Assembly: GCA_900642245.1 (NCBI GenBank) | Contig: CAAAJI010000072.1 | Location: 6,086 to 70,085, forward strand | DNA from: Fragilaria radians | Taxonomy: Eukaryota > Bacillariophyta > Fragilariophyceae > Fragilariales > Fragilariaceae | DNA: 64,000 bases | Direction of reading: 5' to 3' | Shown here: positions 1-10,804 of the stretch, in pieces | How positions within the stretch are numbered: the first letter of the stretch is position 1 | Layout: each line of letters begins with the position of its first letter | Position numbers and translations under genes: made by a program | The notes under the pieces: generated by a model | The model's database searches: none | Told to the model about the DNA's origin: nothing | Seen by the model: only the letters and a program-made list of their open reading frames with translations

Positions 1-381
1 ATTGAAATTAAGTATAATACCTAATTTTCTGAGAAGATCTCGGCAAATGATCATTCCATAGGTATCTGATGGCTTGGATCGGTCATCAACATGAAATTCC
101 CAAGAAATTTGTTTCTTGAGGTTGAATTCTGGAAGCAAAAAGCTCACTAACCCAGTTTTATCAGTTGTGAACTGGCCATGCATTGTGCTCCAAGTGGTTT
201 TGTCCTCCTTATTATGTTTAATAAGTTTCTTGGATGTATAGGCTTCAAGAATGATGCTACTGCTAGCACCAGTATCAGCCAGTGCTCTAAGCACGTGTAA
301 CTCCTGATTGACATTGAGGCTCACCACTAGTTCAGTAGTTGGGTGAGTATTTTCAACTGCTTTGTTGTTAATTCTACTCAT
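1..381 (-). CDS. Retrotransposon pol, N-terminal (aspartic protease) fragment
   Basis: An open frame of about 127 codons runs off the left edge of the window. It holds the retroviral-type aspartic protease signature ALADTGASSSIIL (about residues 33-45), followed by a C-terminal protease-like segment with DTYGMIICRDLLRKLGI. The ATG at 381-379 overlaps the TGA stop of the upstream gag in the arrangement ATGA, so pol lies in the -1 frame relative to gag. This suggests either -1 frameshifting or stop-restart translation. The rest of pol (reverse transcriptase, RNase H, integrase) would lie outside the window. The GRDLL-type segment after the protease is seen in Ty3/Gypsy-like elements, so I lean to Gypsy, but no reverse transcriptase is present to settle the class. 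Confidence 0.75.
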   Translation of the reverse strand, partial: MSRINNKAVENTHPTTELVVSLNVNQELHVLRALADTGASSSIILEAYTSKKLIKHNKEDKTTWSTMHGQFTTDKTGLVSFLLPEFNLKKQISWEFHVDDRSKPSDTYGMIICRDLLRKLGIILNFN

Positions 382-1481
382 AGTAGAATAAAGAAGTAGT
401 CCTCCATTTCATCACTACTATTGGTTAAATTAATCTCAGTTGAGAGTAGGGATTCAGCCTTCCTCTTTTTGGGATTTTCCGCTTTTGCAGGTTTTAACTG
501 CTTTTTGAGAGCGTTTATTTCTTCGAAAAGAAAGGATAAAGCCTTTTTTCCGGGAACAGCCTTGGACCCATATGGAGGCTTTTTGTGCTGTTTTGCCTTG
601 GCAATTTCGCGACATTCGGCCGTGTTGTGGTTGTTTTTGTCACAGTAATGACACCACATTTTAGCTTTAATTTTTTTCCTAGCTGGGCCTACACCTACAC
701 TACTGTTAACAGAAGGATTATTATCTATCGCTACCATCGGAGCCGATCCATTCGTGCGTCGAATTTTGTCGAGATTTTTGAGGCGGATAAAATAGGAAAT
801 TGCAGCTTCATAATTCATTTTGAAGATGTCAATGTTTGCTGAAATCATTGCTTCATGCCAACTTGGAGGTTTGGCTTGATCCAGAATCTCAATAACTTCA
901 TCTTGAGTGAGGGGAGTAGGATATTCTTCAGGGAAAAACATGAGGTAGCGGTTAAGTTCATTCAGTCTTTCTACGAACTGTTGGACCGTTGTGTTAGGAC
1001 CCATGAAGAGGCATCTCCTCATGTAATACTTCTGCACTCTAATGGCGCGCCTAGAAATGTATTCTAATCCTACATCTCTAATTACTATCTCTACCAACTC
1101 ATGATCTGTTGTTTCTACATCCTCCCCACCACATCTCTTAGCTAAATGGTACTCAAGAAGAGAGAGAGCGCGTCCTTTCAACATGGTGCACAGCACCTTG
1201 GCCCTATCTGATGGCTCCTTCAATGGCATCAACAACTCCAAGTCACGGTACCCCATCAACCACCTATCATACTCCTCAGGGCTTCCATCTTTGAAAATAA
1301 CAAACTCCTTTGAAAATCGGGTAGCAGGGTTGGTAGGGTCAACAAGGAACTCAAACCTGATGGATTCCACCTTCTCAGCCTCAGAGCCTTCACTGTCCAC
1401 CTTCTTCAATTTGGAAGCAAAAGGGATTGGGGGGTTCTCGCGCATGGTTGGAGGGATATGTTTGGAAAACTTACTCATCAT
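378..1481 (-). CDS. Retrotransposon gag protein, intact ORF
   Basis: This 367-residue open frame begins with MMSKFSKH. Near residue 275 it has one CCHC zinc knuckle (C-x2-C-x4-H-x4-C, WCHYCDKNNHNTAEC), as expected for a nucleocapsid that packages element RNA. The region before it is a helical capsid-like domain. The C-terminus is basic (PKKRKAESLLS) and then acidic. It is directly followed by the protease frame and preceded by a leader and LTR at 1502-1835. Decayed relatives of the same gag lie at 21244-21459, 34370-35361 and 53630-54183. This is the only copy in the window without stops, so the element may be young or active, but its other end is not visible. Confidence 0.8.
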   Translation of the reverse strand: MMSKFSKHIPPTMRENPPIPFASKLKKVDSEGSEAEKVESIRFEFLVDPTNPATRFSKEFVIFKDGSPEEYDRWLMGYRDLELLMPLKEPSDRAKVLCTMLKGRALSLLEYHLAKRCGGEDVETTDHELVEIVIRDVGLEYISRRAIRVQKYYMRRCLFMGPNTTVQQFVERLNELNRYLMFFPEEYPTPLTQDEVIEILDQAKPPSWHEAMISANIDIFKMNYEAAISYFIRLKNLDKIRRTNGSAPMVAIDNNPSVNSSVGVGPARKKIKAKMWCHYCDKNNHNTAECREIAKAKQHKKPPYGSKAVPGKKALSFLFEEINALKKQLKPAKAENPKKRKAESLLSTEINLTNSSDEMEDYFFILL

Positions 1482-1501
1482 ACAAGCTATAACAACCTGA
1501 T

Positions 1502-1835
1502 TGTACTTGAAAAGATATTAAATAATCTTCTTGATTTATAAGCAATAGTTAATCATCACTAGTTTCAACCAAGACTATGTCTTCATTGACTTGTGGCTGA
1601 TATAAGGAGAATTGTTACCTATGTAACTTTATTCTAGCTGTAGATGAGTAAATATAAGAATATTAATTCTAATATTATTTACTATGTACAAATCGATGAC
1701 TTTGGACGTCTCCAGCTTTGGTACACTCACACATCTCTTAGTCTAGTAACCTATTTTAGTATTTCTAGACTGTATTGCTTACAACCTAAGCGTTAGGTAT
1801 TATTTTCACAAATTTAACTCTAAGGTATGTCAACA
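1502..1835 (-). repeat. 5' LTR of the left-edge retroelement (family A)
   Basis: Read on the minus strand this segment starts TGTTGACATACC and ends just before a primer-site-like GGTTGTTATAGC, about 20 bases upstream of the gag ATG. It aligns by eye with plus-strand segments at 18073-18300 and 20561-20790. Shared blocks include CTTATATTTACTCATCTA, GATGTGTG, and the CATAGTAAATA stretch. The right border (TG) is fairly clear. The left border (CA at about 1502) is inferred from the primer-site-like sequence. Confidence 0.6.
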
Positions 1836-1984
1836 TCAAGCAATCAAGCTGAATATTCCAGAAGGTAAGAATTCTGATTCCGATATTTAGCTTAATATAA
1901 TTTAAATAATCAAACTCTTAAGTGGAATCTCCTTTGAAGCTTCTTCTATCTTTGTAGTCTTTTCAACTTTATTGACAATATTTC

Positions 1985-4900
1985 AACAGAAGATGGCAAT
2001 GCAGCAATAGCTTGGGAGAATATGATCTTGCATCTGCTCAGAAATATGGCGTAATAATTTTGAAGATCTACAAAATAAGTTGGAAATTATGGGCTCAAAT
2101 AAACCGGATGACCAGGTTATGATTCAAGTGTTGAATATTTTGACGGGAGATAATGAGCTACAGGTCTTGTTACTAGAGACGCAGATTAGAAAGAAAGAAA
2201 GTCCATTATCTATTGAAGATCTTAAGAAAGAATTGAATTTACGATTTGAAAGGCTTTCTATGAAGTAAAATGATGACTTAGGTGAAGAAAATGCGCTATT
2301 CAATACGCAGATGAAAGGAAAATGTAGGAACTGTGGCAAAGTTGGCAACGAAGCAGCGCATTGAAAGGGTAAAGCAAGGTAAAGATGATTAACTTGATTT
2401 TGTTTGCAATTATTGCAAAAAGCCTGGTCAAGAAAAAGAACATTGTTCCTAGTTGATGAAGAAGAATTTGGGGGAAAGAAACTTTGGTGGTACAGAAATG
2501 GCGTAGCCAGTACTGCAGATGTGGTACTTACTTCAATGAAAAATCTGAAGACTCTGCAATGACATCTGGATCAATGACATTAGATCCTTCTACCACTATT
2601 GCAATGACAATTGCGCCTGTATGACTACACAATGATTTGCGAGGAAACAGCCGCTGGAAATGGTATTGTAATGCTTGCGAAGAAAATTTGATGTGAGATT
2701 CTGCAGAAAAATGGTTGAGAATTCCAAGATGTAAAAATGTACCAGACCTATGGGCTAATGTAACGATTGCGAAGAAAATCGAAGGCTACAATGTGAGATT
2801 CTGCAGAAATATGATTGAGATATTAATTGTCACGCTCAAAAGTATAAAATATGTACCAAACTATGGGTAAATCTATTCAGTATCGGAAAGACTTTATCAA
2901 TCTGGACAATGATGGTGAGAGAATCAATCTGATGAAAGGAAACTTGACAATCCTGTTTGTCAGATTTTTGACATCAGAGAATGTGTTTGTGCCTAGGTTC
3001 AAGATTAAACCACTATTGAATGATGTTGGCACTACAGTTGAGTCCAAGAAGAGGAAATCAAAGATAGAATTTATAGCAACAATCTACGTATAATCTTGGA
3101 TCACTGTGGCAAGGCAAGTGCAAGATTGACCGAAAAGGCAATGGTTTATGAAGTTATTGGAATATTTTATACCCTTGAAGCGTGTTCTATTGGTAGAGCA
3201 GGACGTACAAATCACTGGAAGGAGGCAGTTTGACTCTGTTTGAAGGCTTAGTGTGGAAATTAATTGAATTCAAGGAGTGAGCTTTGTTGGTGCATAGCTT
3301 TGGGCGCTAATTCTTGATGATTATGTGGGTTACTCTTGGAGTTATTTTACAAAGGCAAAGTCTGAACTCAAAGGAACGGATACTGACTTGATTAATGAGC
3401 AGAAAATGTTAGATTTTTGTGAGCTGATAAAGCCGGTGAAATTTTGCACTGGAAAAGCTATGAGTGATACAAGTATTGAGGGTGATTTCTGTAAAGGCTT
3501 ATACGAGCATTGCGTGTTAGTTAGAGTGTTAACTTGGAATTAAAAACGAAAGTTGTTGACATCAAAACTGCCTTTTTGCACAGAGATTTAATAGAAACAA
3601 AGTACCTGAAGATTCCAAAGGGTTTGGAAGCAAAAGAGGATGAATGTTTGAATCTAAACATTACAATCTACGGTCTCGTTGAACTTGCAACAGAATTCTA
3701 TCATTTACTTGTGTCTGGACTTAACAAATGTGGTTAAAAGGGAGTTCAATTGATCAGTGTCTTTGGATAAAGTATGCTTTGCACTATGCCACCGATTAGG
3801 CCTGTAGAAAGTATCCTTAAGTGGTATAGGTGATAGAAGTGTAATTTGATTTATTGTAATACTTTTTAGTTGTAGAACGTAACCGATTCAATCCCTCCAA
3901 GGATTCAATCTTGATCACTGAAATTTCCAGTGAATCTGGAGTGCACTTTGGCACTTGTAAATGAGCCATATTTCCCGTAGGCCGTTTTAACCGCACTGTT
4001 AGTTTAATTAACTAACCTATGGGTTTAGTTAGTGCGTTGAATAATTGACGTTGGACCTTATTGTCTAACCCAACTGTTAAGTAAACATATTTCATTTTCC
4101 TTAAGTGATTCTTAAGGTAAACTATTCTGAGGCTAGTGGGTTCAAACCTCACTAACATGTTTCCTTTTATTCTTTGCAGTCCGTATATTGCAGCTTATCA
4201 CAGCATTGCTCAGATTGCAATTTACGCTGATGATTGCTTGATAATTGGCAAGGGATCTGATATTGATGATGTTATTGAAATAAAGATTTCGGTTTGAAGG
4301 TTTAACACAATTTGACGGATTATTTTTGTTGCAGAATATTCGTGAATGGTGAAAAAGAACAGCATTGCTATATAACCGCATTTCATCAAGAGTTTGGAAG
4401 AAAAATATGAGAATGAAGTCAATGGAACACCCGGAGCCCCAGGCCCTAAATGTTTAAGATTGACAGGATTGATCCGGAATTGCAGCCAATAAAGAGATTT
4501 GGAGTTGGGATGTATGTTAAATACTCAAGACCGGATTTGGCAAATGTTGCCAAAGAATTATTTAAATACATGTATGGAGCTAGTAATGCGCTTATAAAGA
4601 GATGTTGAGGGTCATGCAATTTGTTTCGAACACAAAGCTATATTGCTTGAAGACAAAAGGATGGAATGTTGATCCTTACACCAGGATACGTGTAAGGGGC
4701 TTTATCATATAAAGGGCCAGAAGGTGTGACACGTTTCAGTAGTGAATCGGAATTCTTGGCAATTTCTGAAGCAGTGACGGCAATTTTATTTTATTTGGTG
4801 TCTATTGGAGAGAGTGCGGTATTAAAATTGGACTTTCATTGTCTTAAGCTGTGATAATGTCAGTGCTATTTCATGGCTGAGAATTCAACTTCTGGAGTAT

Positions 4901-5065
4901 GAACTAGACACATTTCCAGTAGATGCCATTTTGTATGCAAGCATATTGAACACGGCTTTATTAACACTGAGTTTTGTGAAATGATACGAGAATGCTTCAA
5001 CCTGTATTGCTCAAAATGTGTTTAGGGATGTATATGTTGATAATGTGAGTAAATTCTTGAGAAGT
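1985..5065 (+). mobile_element. Degenerate Ty1/Copia retrotransposon
   Basis: Successive plus-strand fragments follow Copia order. A gag piece at 2080-2268 has ELNLRFERL. Two zinc-knuckle relics follow at about 2324-2447 (CRNCGKVG, then CNYCKKPGQEKEHC). An integrase-type segment lies near 3328-3375 (GYSWSYFTKAKSELKG). Reverse transcriptase pieces at 3534-3737 (VVDIKTAFLH, IYGLVELATEFY) continue with the YADD active site at 4223-4234. An RNase H and C-terminal stretch ends near 5065 (VSKFL). Many stops and frameshifts separate the pieces, so this is a pseudogene. An extra segment of about 395 bases at 3784-4178 splits the reverse transcriptase. I could not delimit LTRs for this copy. Confidence 0.85.
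3777..4178. repeat. Insertion inside the Copia reverse transcriptase, flanked by CTTTGCA
   Basis: The reverse transcriptase reads up to about 3783 and resumes just after 4178. The intervening 395 bases have no coding match and are flanked by the 7-base direct repeat CTTTGCA (3777-3783 and 4172-4178), as expected for a target-site duplication. Inside are several short inverted repeats around 4005-4045. Near 4143-4160 a T-arm-like hairpin (GTGGG, loop TTCAAAC, CTCAC) matches a pol III B-box. This would suit a SINE or a small nonautonomous element, but no convincing A-box or full tRNA fold was found. Confidence 0.4.
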
Positions 5066-6530
5066 ATCTCCTAGCCATTGCTAAACATTTCTCACTCCAA
5101 AGTGACCATTCATCAACCCTTCTGTAGAAGGGAATCACTCTAATGGCGTTTAAATTGGTCATTTTAACTGACATATGTGAATACCGTGGAAAAAGGATAA
5201 GAAAACGTATATCCCCAAATCAATGTAGATAATTCTCGAGAAACATAAATGAATAGATGAGACAAACAGGTAATGCTTTTTAAAGGTGTTGGAAAGTCTT
5301 CTATTCAGTTGATCAAGGAAGCAAACAAACTGTACTTAAAAGTTGTGATTACTAAATATTCATCTTGGATAGCACTTAAAAAAAATCTGGTGCACTTGTC
5401 CTATCGAATAGCACTTGAGCATGCCAAAAAAGACGAGTGCATAGTGATATTCATCAACAGACTTCTCACTTGCATTTTTAATCTTTTAACGTGTTACCTA
5501 GTATTTACTTTGCTTTCTATGTAGTTCTCCAAATTAAATTATTTCAACACAACTTAATACAAACCTATACCCTGAGCCAAATGCCTTTACATGTGAAAAG
5601 ATTGGAAACTAATGTGATTCTCCACTTGCTACCATATGATTTATTTCTATCGTTTGTCATAAATTTCGATATGCAGTCTTCCCCAATTTTTTGCATGATT
5701 TCTTGATATTTTGAATGAGATACAAACAGCATTTCTCATCTCCATCTACTCCTTGAGGATTCTTCATAAAATGTTTAGTCCATGTAGAAATGTAACGTCA
5801 TATCAAGGGTCTTGGCCTTGAGATATCAACTTATCATTTAAGCATTACATAGTTAATAGCAGGGGTAAGATTATTGTTGAAGTAAAGGCTATTCATATCA
5901 TCTTTGATATCTTGAAATTCAATAAGTCTAACTTGTTATCTGGATATCCCACATGGGTTCTCAGTTGTTTCTGGAAAATTTATGACTGGATCTAAATTTA
6001 GAACAGGTTCAAAGTAAATATCAATTGTACTGCCCTTTCAATAACTTCTCTCGGGCTTTCCAGTTAAGTTAATGGCTCGCACGTAACTTATGAGTATGTG
6101 CTACACAGTGGTATCCTTCAAATGACTGTTCACTAAAACAATAAATATCTGTTGCAATTGGTTCAATTTGCCTTCTATGTCTTAAAATTGCGAAAAGCCT
6201 TTTCAAATAGGCTTCAATAGAAAACGAATGGCTCCTTTGGCTGACTTTTTAGGTGTTGGATGTAGAGGCTTCATTAGCTTAAGTTAGATATGTCTTTCTT
6301 ATCGGATTTTGAGCTAATGAAAGAGTCTTGTGATAGTAGACTTTACAAGTAATCCAGAAAATCTTTTTTAATTTCCAACAAGCCTTGATGTATACATTCT
6401 TAAATTAAGCACATCCTCAGTGTTCAGTGGTACTGCATTACGGATTGTGATGTAAGTGGTGCTCAAGATTTAATCCTAATTTTTAGGGGTAATCAATCAG
6501 AAAATGATTTCATTTCAAAAAATGTTTTAC
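5066..6530. other. Spacer, no gene recognised
   Basis: This AT-rich stretch lies downstream of the Copia relic. Open frames such as 5273-5524 (83 codons) have no recognisable motif and show no splice or homology support. The first 200 bases could contain the 3' LTR of the Copia element, but I could not pair them with a 5' copy. Confidence 0.5.
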
Positions 6531-6532
6531 CA

Positions 6533-7589
6533 CTATCTCATTTCTGTCCTTTTTCTTTCTTCTTTCCAGATGGTAGAGTTGAAGTTAAAAGCACCTCCCA
6601 TTGTAGTTGGTAAAGCCTCTGCTTTCAACCCATACTGCAGGTGTTCTGTAAGTAATGTTTCAGGGTGAGTATGGAAACAAAGCCTTGCCCTTATTCTTTT
6701 TCCCAGACAAAAAAGGATATAGGGTAAAACTATTTTATAAACCTTGCTGGTATATGAAATATGAGCACCAACTACTCTCAAGGGCAGAGCATGAAGCAAC
6801 GTTTGTAACAGCAAATTCATGTCTTTTCGATTGAAATGGTCTGATATGGAAAAAGTCCCTACATTGTAAAGAATCATGACGACTCCGTGTTTTTGTACTG
6901 ACTCATCTTCCAATAGGGTTTGAGCAAGATACCACGAAAGTTTCAGCTATGAATGGGGGATTAGAGGCGCAAAGAAAGCTTTCATGTGAACACAATTGCA
7001 CTGTTCTTACAATATTTTTATTCTCACGATACATCCAATTCTGACGTCGTGAGAAAATGACCCCTCGACCAAAAGAATCTTTTGGAAGGCTGAACAAGCC
7101 TTCTGCGTCAAGACACGCAAGATCGGCATCATCCAAATCGGATAAGTAAACTTTGCCATTTGGGCGAAAAGCAATCTCAGATCCAAACAACGCAACTTTG
7201 CACTTCCAATAGTTGAGTATTCTCTTTGATGCTTCCTCTCACAATACGGTGAGAATAATGTTTGCCAATTCTTTCCGAGGCCATTTACAATTTCTTACCT
7301 TTGTATCGAATGATACTGCACGCAAAAAGATGAGATAGAACTCCTCAGAATTGGCTACTTCTGGGATGCGCTCTCTTGCCTCAAATAACGCATCGTTGTG
7401 TTCACACTCTGCATCAAGAAATGCCTTCAAGCTCTCGATTGATGATTGAACGAGCTCTTGAGATTCTTTGTCAAGATTTTGGCCTCCATTTAAATCTGCT
7501 AAAGCTTCAGCTTTCTCTTCTGAAGACATGGCTTCCAACTCAATCATCAATTCATGCACATCTATCCGGGGTGCGGTGAAAGACATCAT
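6533..7589 (-). CDS. CRAL-TRIO (Sec14-like) domain protein, three exons
   Basis: The proposed exons, in transcript order, are 7589-7299, 7235-7011 and 6946-6533, giving 309 residues. The introns are 63 and 64 nt, both GT-AG and phase 0. Joining them restores a continuous Sec14-type protein. An N-terminal helical region has the FLRAVSFD motif typical of the CRAL-TRIO-N segment. Exon 2 carries SDLDDADLACLDAEG and GRGVIFSRR. Exon 3 carries KHGVVMILYNVG, then ALPLRVVGAHI, and ends with the LPTTMGG block seen at the end of these lipid-binding folds. Sec14-like proteins bind and transfer phospholipids or other small hydrophobic molecules in the cytosol. The ligand cannot be inferred here. The start is the first of two adjacent ATGs, and no signal peptide is visible. 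Confidence 0.8.
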
Positions 7590-7599
7590 GATGAAGAGT

Positions 7600-9330
7600 T
7601 GAATAAGCGATTAGAGAGGAAAATGTGTAAATTGCAACAGGAATTATTGTATCATTCAAATTGTTTTCAACTATGTACCGGTTATTTGTCCAACCTTATG
7701 AGATGAGTGGCAATTGTTGAGTTTCGAAACTCAAGTTTCGGCGAATACTCCGAGGTCTTTGAACAATACGAAGAAGTCGGAGCTTGAATTACATTTTCAT
7801 AGTAGCGCCTTCAATTAGCTGATGTCTTGGTTAGAAAAAAACTCTTAAACAAGGGTGTAGTGGCAAGCAACGCCACCCAGAAAACTGTAAAACTTTTCGA
7901 TCTTAGTGGATCCAAAAGAATCCGATATTCAATTCGAAGTTTCATGTGTATAGGACATATCGAAAAAGTCGCAATTGTTTTTGCTATGATTTTAATCTTT
8001 CATCTGATAAGTAATCGTGATAATATTTACAAACTTCACTGAGTGATTGAACATTTATTGACGATGCAACTGATTTCTAGTGTCATGTTGAAGCTCATTT
8101 AGCATCCTTAGAGTAGTAATATTGCACTTAGAGACCTCAAGTGACGTACTTGTCCTCATTGACAAAGTAACGTCATTAGTCATGCTTCCAAGTAAACAAT
8201 CCTTTTCACTCTAAACTTACTTTGTGTATCAACTTACGATGGCGATAAGACAGTATTTCAAGAGTGATTAAACGCAAAATTTCCAGTGGTCGAATCCCTG
8301 TTAATTGTATAATGGAACAGAAAAGTATACCCACTAGCAGCCAAGCACAATTCTTTTCGGCTTTCACCCCATCAAGCGATGCAGTAAGATACAAAAGTAA
8401 GACAATACTTTAGGCAAGAAATGGCTTACATCGAAATTGTAGGCATCAGCGCAAATGCAGTCTTACATCTGGTAATATTAAGGCCTTCATGTCCCATATA
8501 AGTACAAAAAAGAAAAGCCGTGATTGTCCTTCCTAGAAACTGTGTTGCAACTTGAATGTTGTGATGTATTGCGAGTGCTTCCAGATTGTCATTAAGTTCA
8601 GGTCAACCTCAATCTGATTGAAGAAACTCATCAACATCCAGCTAGATTGGCAATTTGCAGGATAATCAACTTATAATTTTGAAGTCATTGTCGATGAGTC
8701 TTAGTCAAAGATACAATGCCTTGCTGATAACTTGATCAATTTTACGGTGAAAATGAACCTTTACATGGAAAAACTTCAGACAAAAGAGACACAATGTTTA
8801 CTAGCGGTTCCAAGTGCTGCAAGATCCCGTGTTCCAGCGGTCAACAGCCAAAACATAATGGCCAAGTTTATGCCACATTTAGTCCAAAGGCAGCTTGAAG
8901 GCAGAATAAGGATCTACACTTTCTAATGCATTAAGTTTGTTAGAAGATACAGAGATTGAGACAATGCAAACTTTAAATGTTGGAAAGTTAAACTTCGCAA
9001 ATTGAAGGAATGCAGAGTAAATATCTGTCTTAAGTACATCTCGCATACAATAACAAAATTGTAATTCCCATATACACACTCATCAGAAAACAGATGCCTT
9101 AGATATAGAATTAAAAAAATGCATCAAGAATAGATAAAAGTCCAGATTCATCTCTCAAACCTTATTGTAAGGCAAGAGTGCTCGTTAGAAATTGGGAGAC
9201 TTGTTTTTTCTTGACTCCCAACACTACGAATGCTGGAAGATCAGAAGGATCTTCATCCAACAGTACAATGGAATATTGGGTGCAAAGCAGATTGCGCATT
9301 TGTTTTGTGTCGATCCCATGGTTAATGATA
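7600..9330. other. Spacer, no gene recognised
   Basis: Only short open frames without motifs are present, with no RNA gene signature. It may contain old retroelement sequence, since an LTR-like segment follows directly. Confidence 0.5.
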
Positions 9331-9502
9331 TACCTGACTTACCTTGACAAATGAGTTAAAAAGATAATCCCTAACCCTATGTGTTATGAGCAATATCCCA
9401 GAGTGGAGACGTCCATTATTGTTTGAACAAGGAAATTGTAATAAAATTAAGATATTCTTATACTTGCGCATCTGGTCCTGGATAGTTACAATGTAACTGC
9501 CT
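9331..9502 (+). repeat. Family A LTR-like segment (solo or degraded)
   Basis: The segment shares blocks with the LTRs at 18073 and 20561: TGACTTACCTTGAC at the start, then TAATCCCTAACC, GGAGACGTCC, ATTCTTATA, and a final TAGTTACA. It is more diverged than the other copies. Its right end is not defined and it may extend beyond 9502. Confidence 0.5.
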
Positions 9503-10605
9503 TTTCATTCATTCCACCAAAATCCCCTATAGTCCAGTTTCTTTATTGCAATGAAATCAAGCACTAACGACAGGAACAATTTGAAGATTGCGTGACACTT
9601 TCTCCTGTAAGTACTCTGAGGTATTACTTAGCATGGGATTGCAACTGCTGTGCAGCCTATTTCAAAACCTCTCATTTGCATCACCTATTCCTCAAGACAA
9701 AGACATAAGCGACATTCCAGTCATTCGAAGGTATTCTGGTGTGTAGTTTGAGAGCATCCGTAGAAGTCAATCTTAATTTAGCAGCTACAAATGTTGAGGC
9801 AATCAAAAGTCACCCGCAATATCCTATTGTTTATTTCAAAAACTGAAGATTGAGATAAGGAGAAAATTTATATATTTTACTTGAAAATGCAACTAGACAA
9901 GAATTGATTCTCACCTAGGCTTTCGTGACAAATTTGACATTCAATCACAAGTAAATTCAGGTAATCTTGTGACAATTAATGTATCTTTCTTGATGCATTT
10001 GATTTTCGTTTGATGAGAAATAGGAGAAGAGCTGTACTTTGCTTTCTCGTATTGTTTGGGACCCAAATATTGGTTGACAACGGAAATAATGAAGTACCTC
10101 TATGCACTCTCACAAATTGCACAATCGATCATGATTATCACCGTGTGTTACATTTTGCGGTTTACAAGCTTGAACTTTAAGTATATAGTAAATTTGAAGT
10201 AGTGCATCCGAAATCAAGTGGAATGGTGGATGCTTTGATTTTTATAATTTTTCTTTTACTCGGAATCACCGTTTTTACTTGGTTGATTACCATCCAATAA
10301 ATAGGGGAGGAATTGTCTGAACTGCTTTCTGAGTTGCACCTTTAGTAAGGGAAGCCTCTTGCATTTCCCTTGAAGATAGTTGCTCAATTGCTATCTCTCC
10401 ATCTATTTCTTTCCTGCGGCGGCAATGCTATTTTTTACATTTTTGTATGAAGTCCGGGGTCATATCTTGGTAAATGTTGCCTCTTTGCCAAAATTTCCGC
10501 TGCAACACTCCTGTTTTCGGTACTCGACAGTGAAGACGGATGGAGAATACATAGATTTACAATTTGTTCCACTATTTGCTGAAAGAGCTCCATTATAGGC
10601 AAATG
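9503..10605. other. Spacer with an unassigned open frame next to the Gypsy insertion
   Basis: Nothing is firmly recognised. On the plus strand, 10395-10598 keeps an open frame (with VNVASLPKFPLQHS and TDGEYIDLQF). Once the Gypsy insertion is set aside, it continues in the same frame past one TAG for about 25 more codons. It may be a decayed coding piece of unknown origin. Confidence 0.3.
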
Positions 10606-10610
10606 AATAC

Positions 10611-10795
10611 TGCCTCACGGCGCTATAGCTTGTAAAATTAGATGCAAATGAAACCTTATAAGTCTTTTAACTATAGGTAATCTAATGCTGAGTCAGGGCT
10701 CAGGGACTAAAGAAGATCTGAGTCAGATCGTAGAACTAAACTAAGAGTAGGGTAACTAAACTAAAAGGTACGGTAGGACAGGTCACCGTATGGCA
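10611..10795 (-). repeat. Gypsy 3' LTR
   Basis: The 185-bp terminal repeat runs from TGCCTCACGG to CCGTATGGCA and has TGCC/GGCA inverted ends. It matches the copy at 14512-14696 base for base by eye. Confidence 0.95.
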
Positions 10796-10804
10796 CTCGC
10801 TTCC

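Noticed and set aside
4130..4165. tRNA gene suggested by a T-arm with TTCAAAC loop
   Set aside because: The T-arm is good, but the matching acceptor strand, D-arm and anticodon arm cannot be placed at normal spacing. It is kept only as a hint of a pol III-derived repeat.
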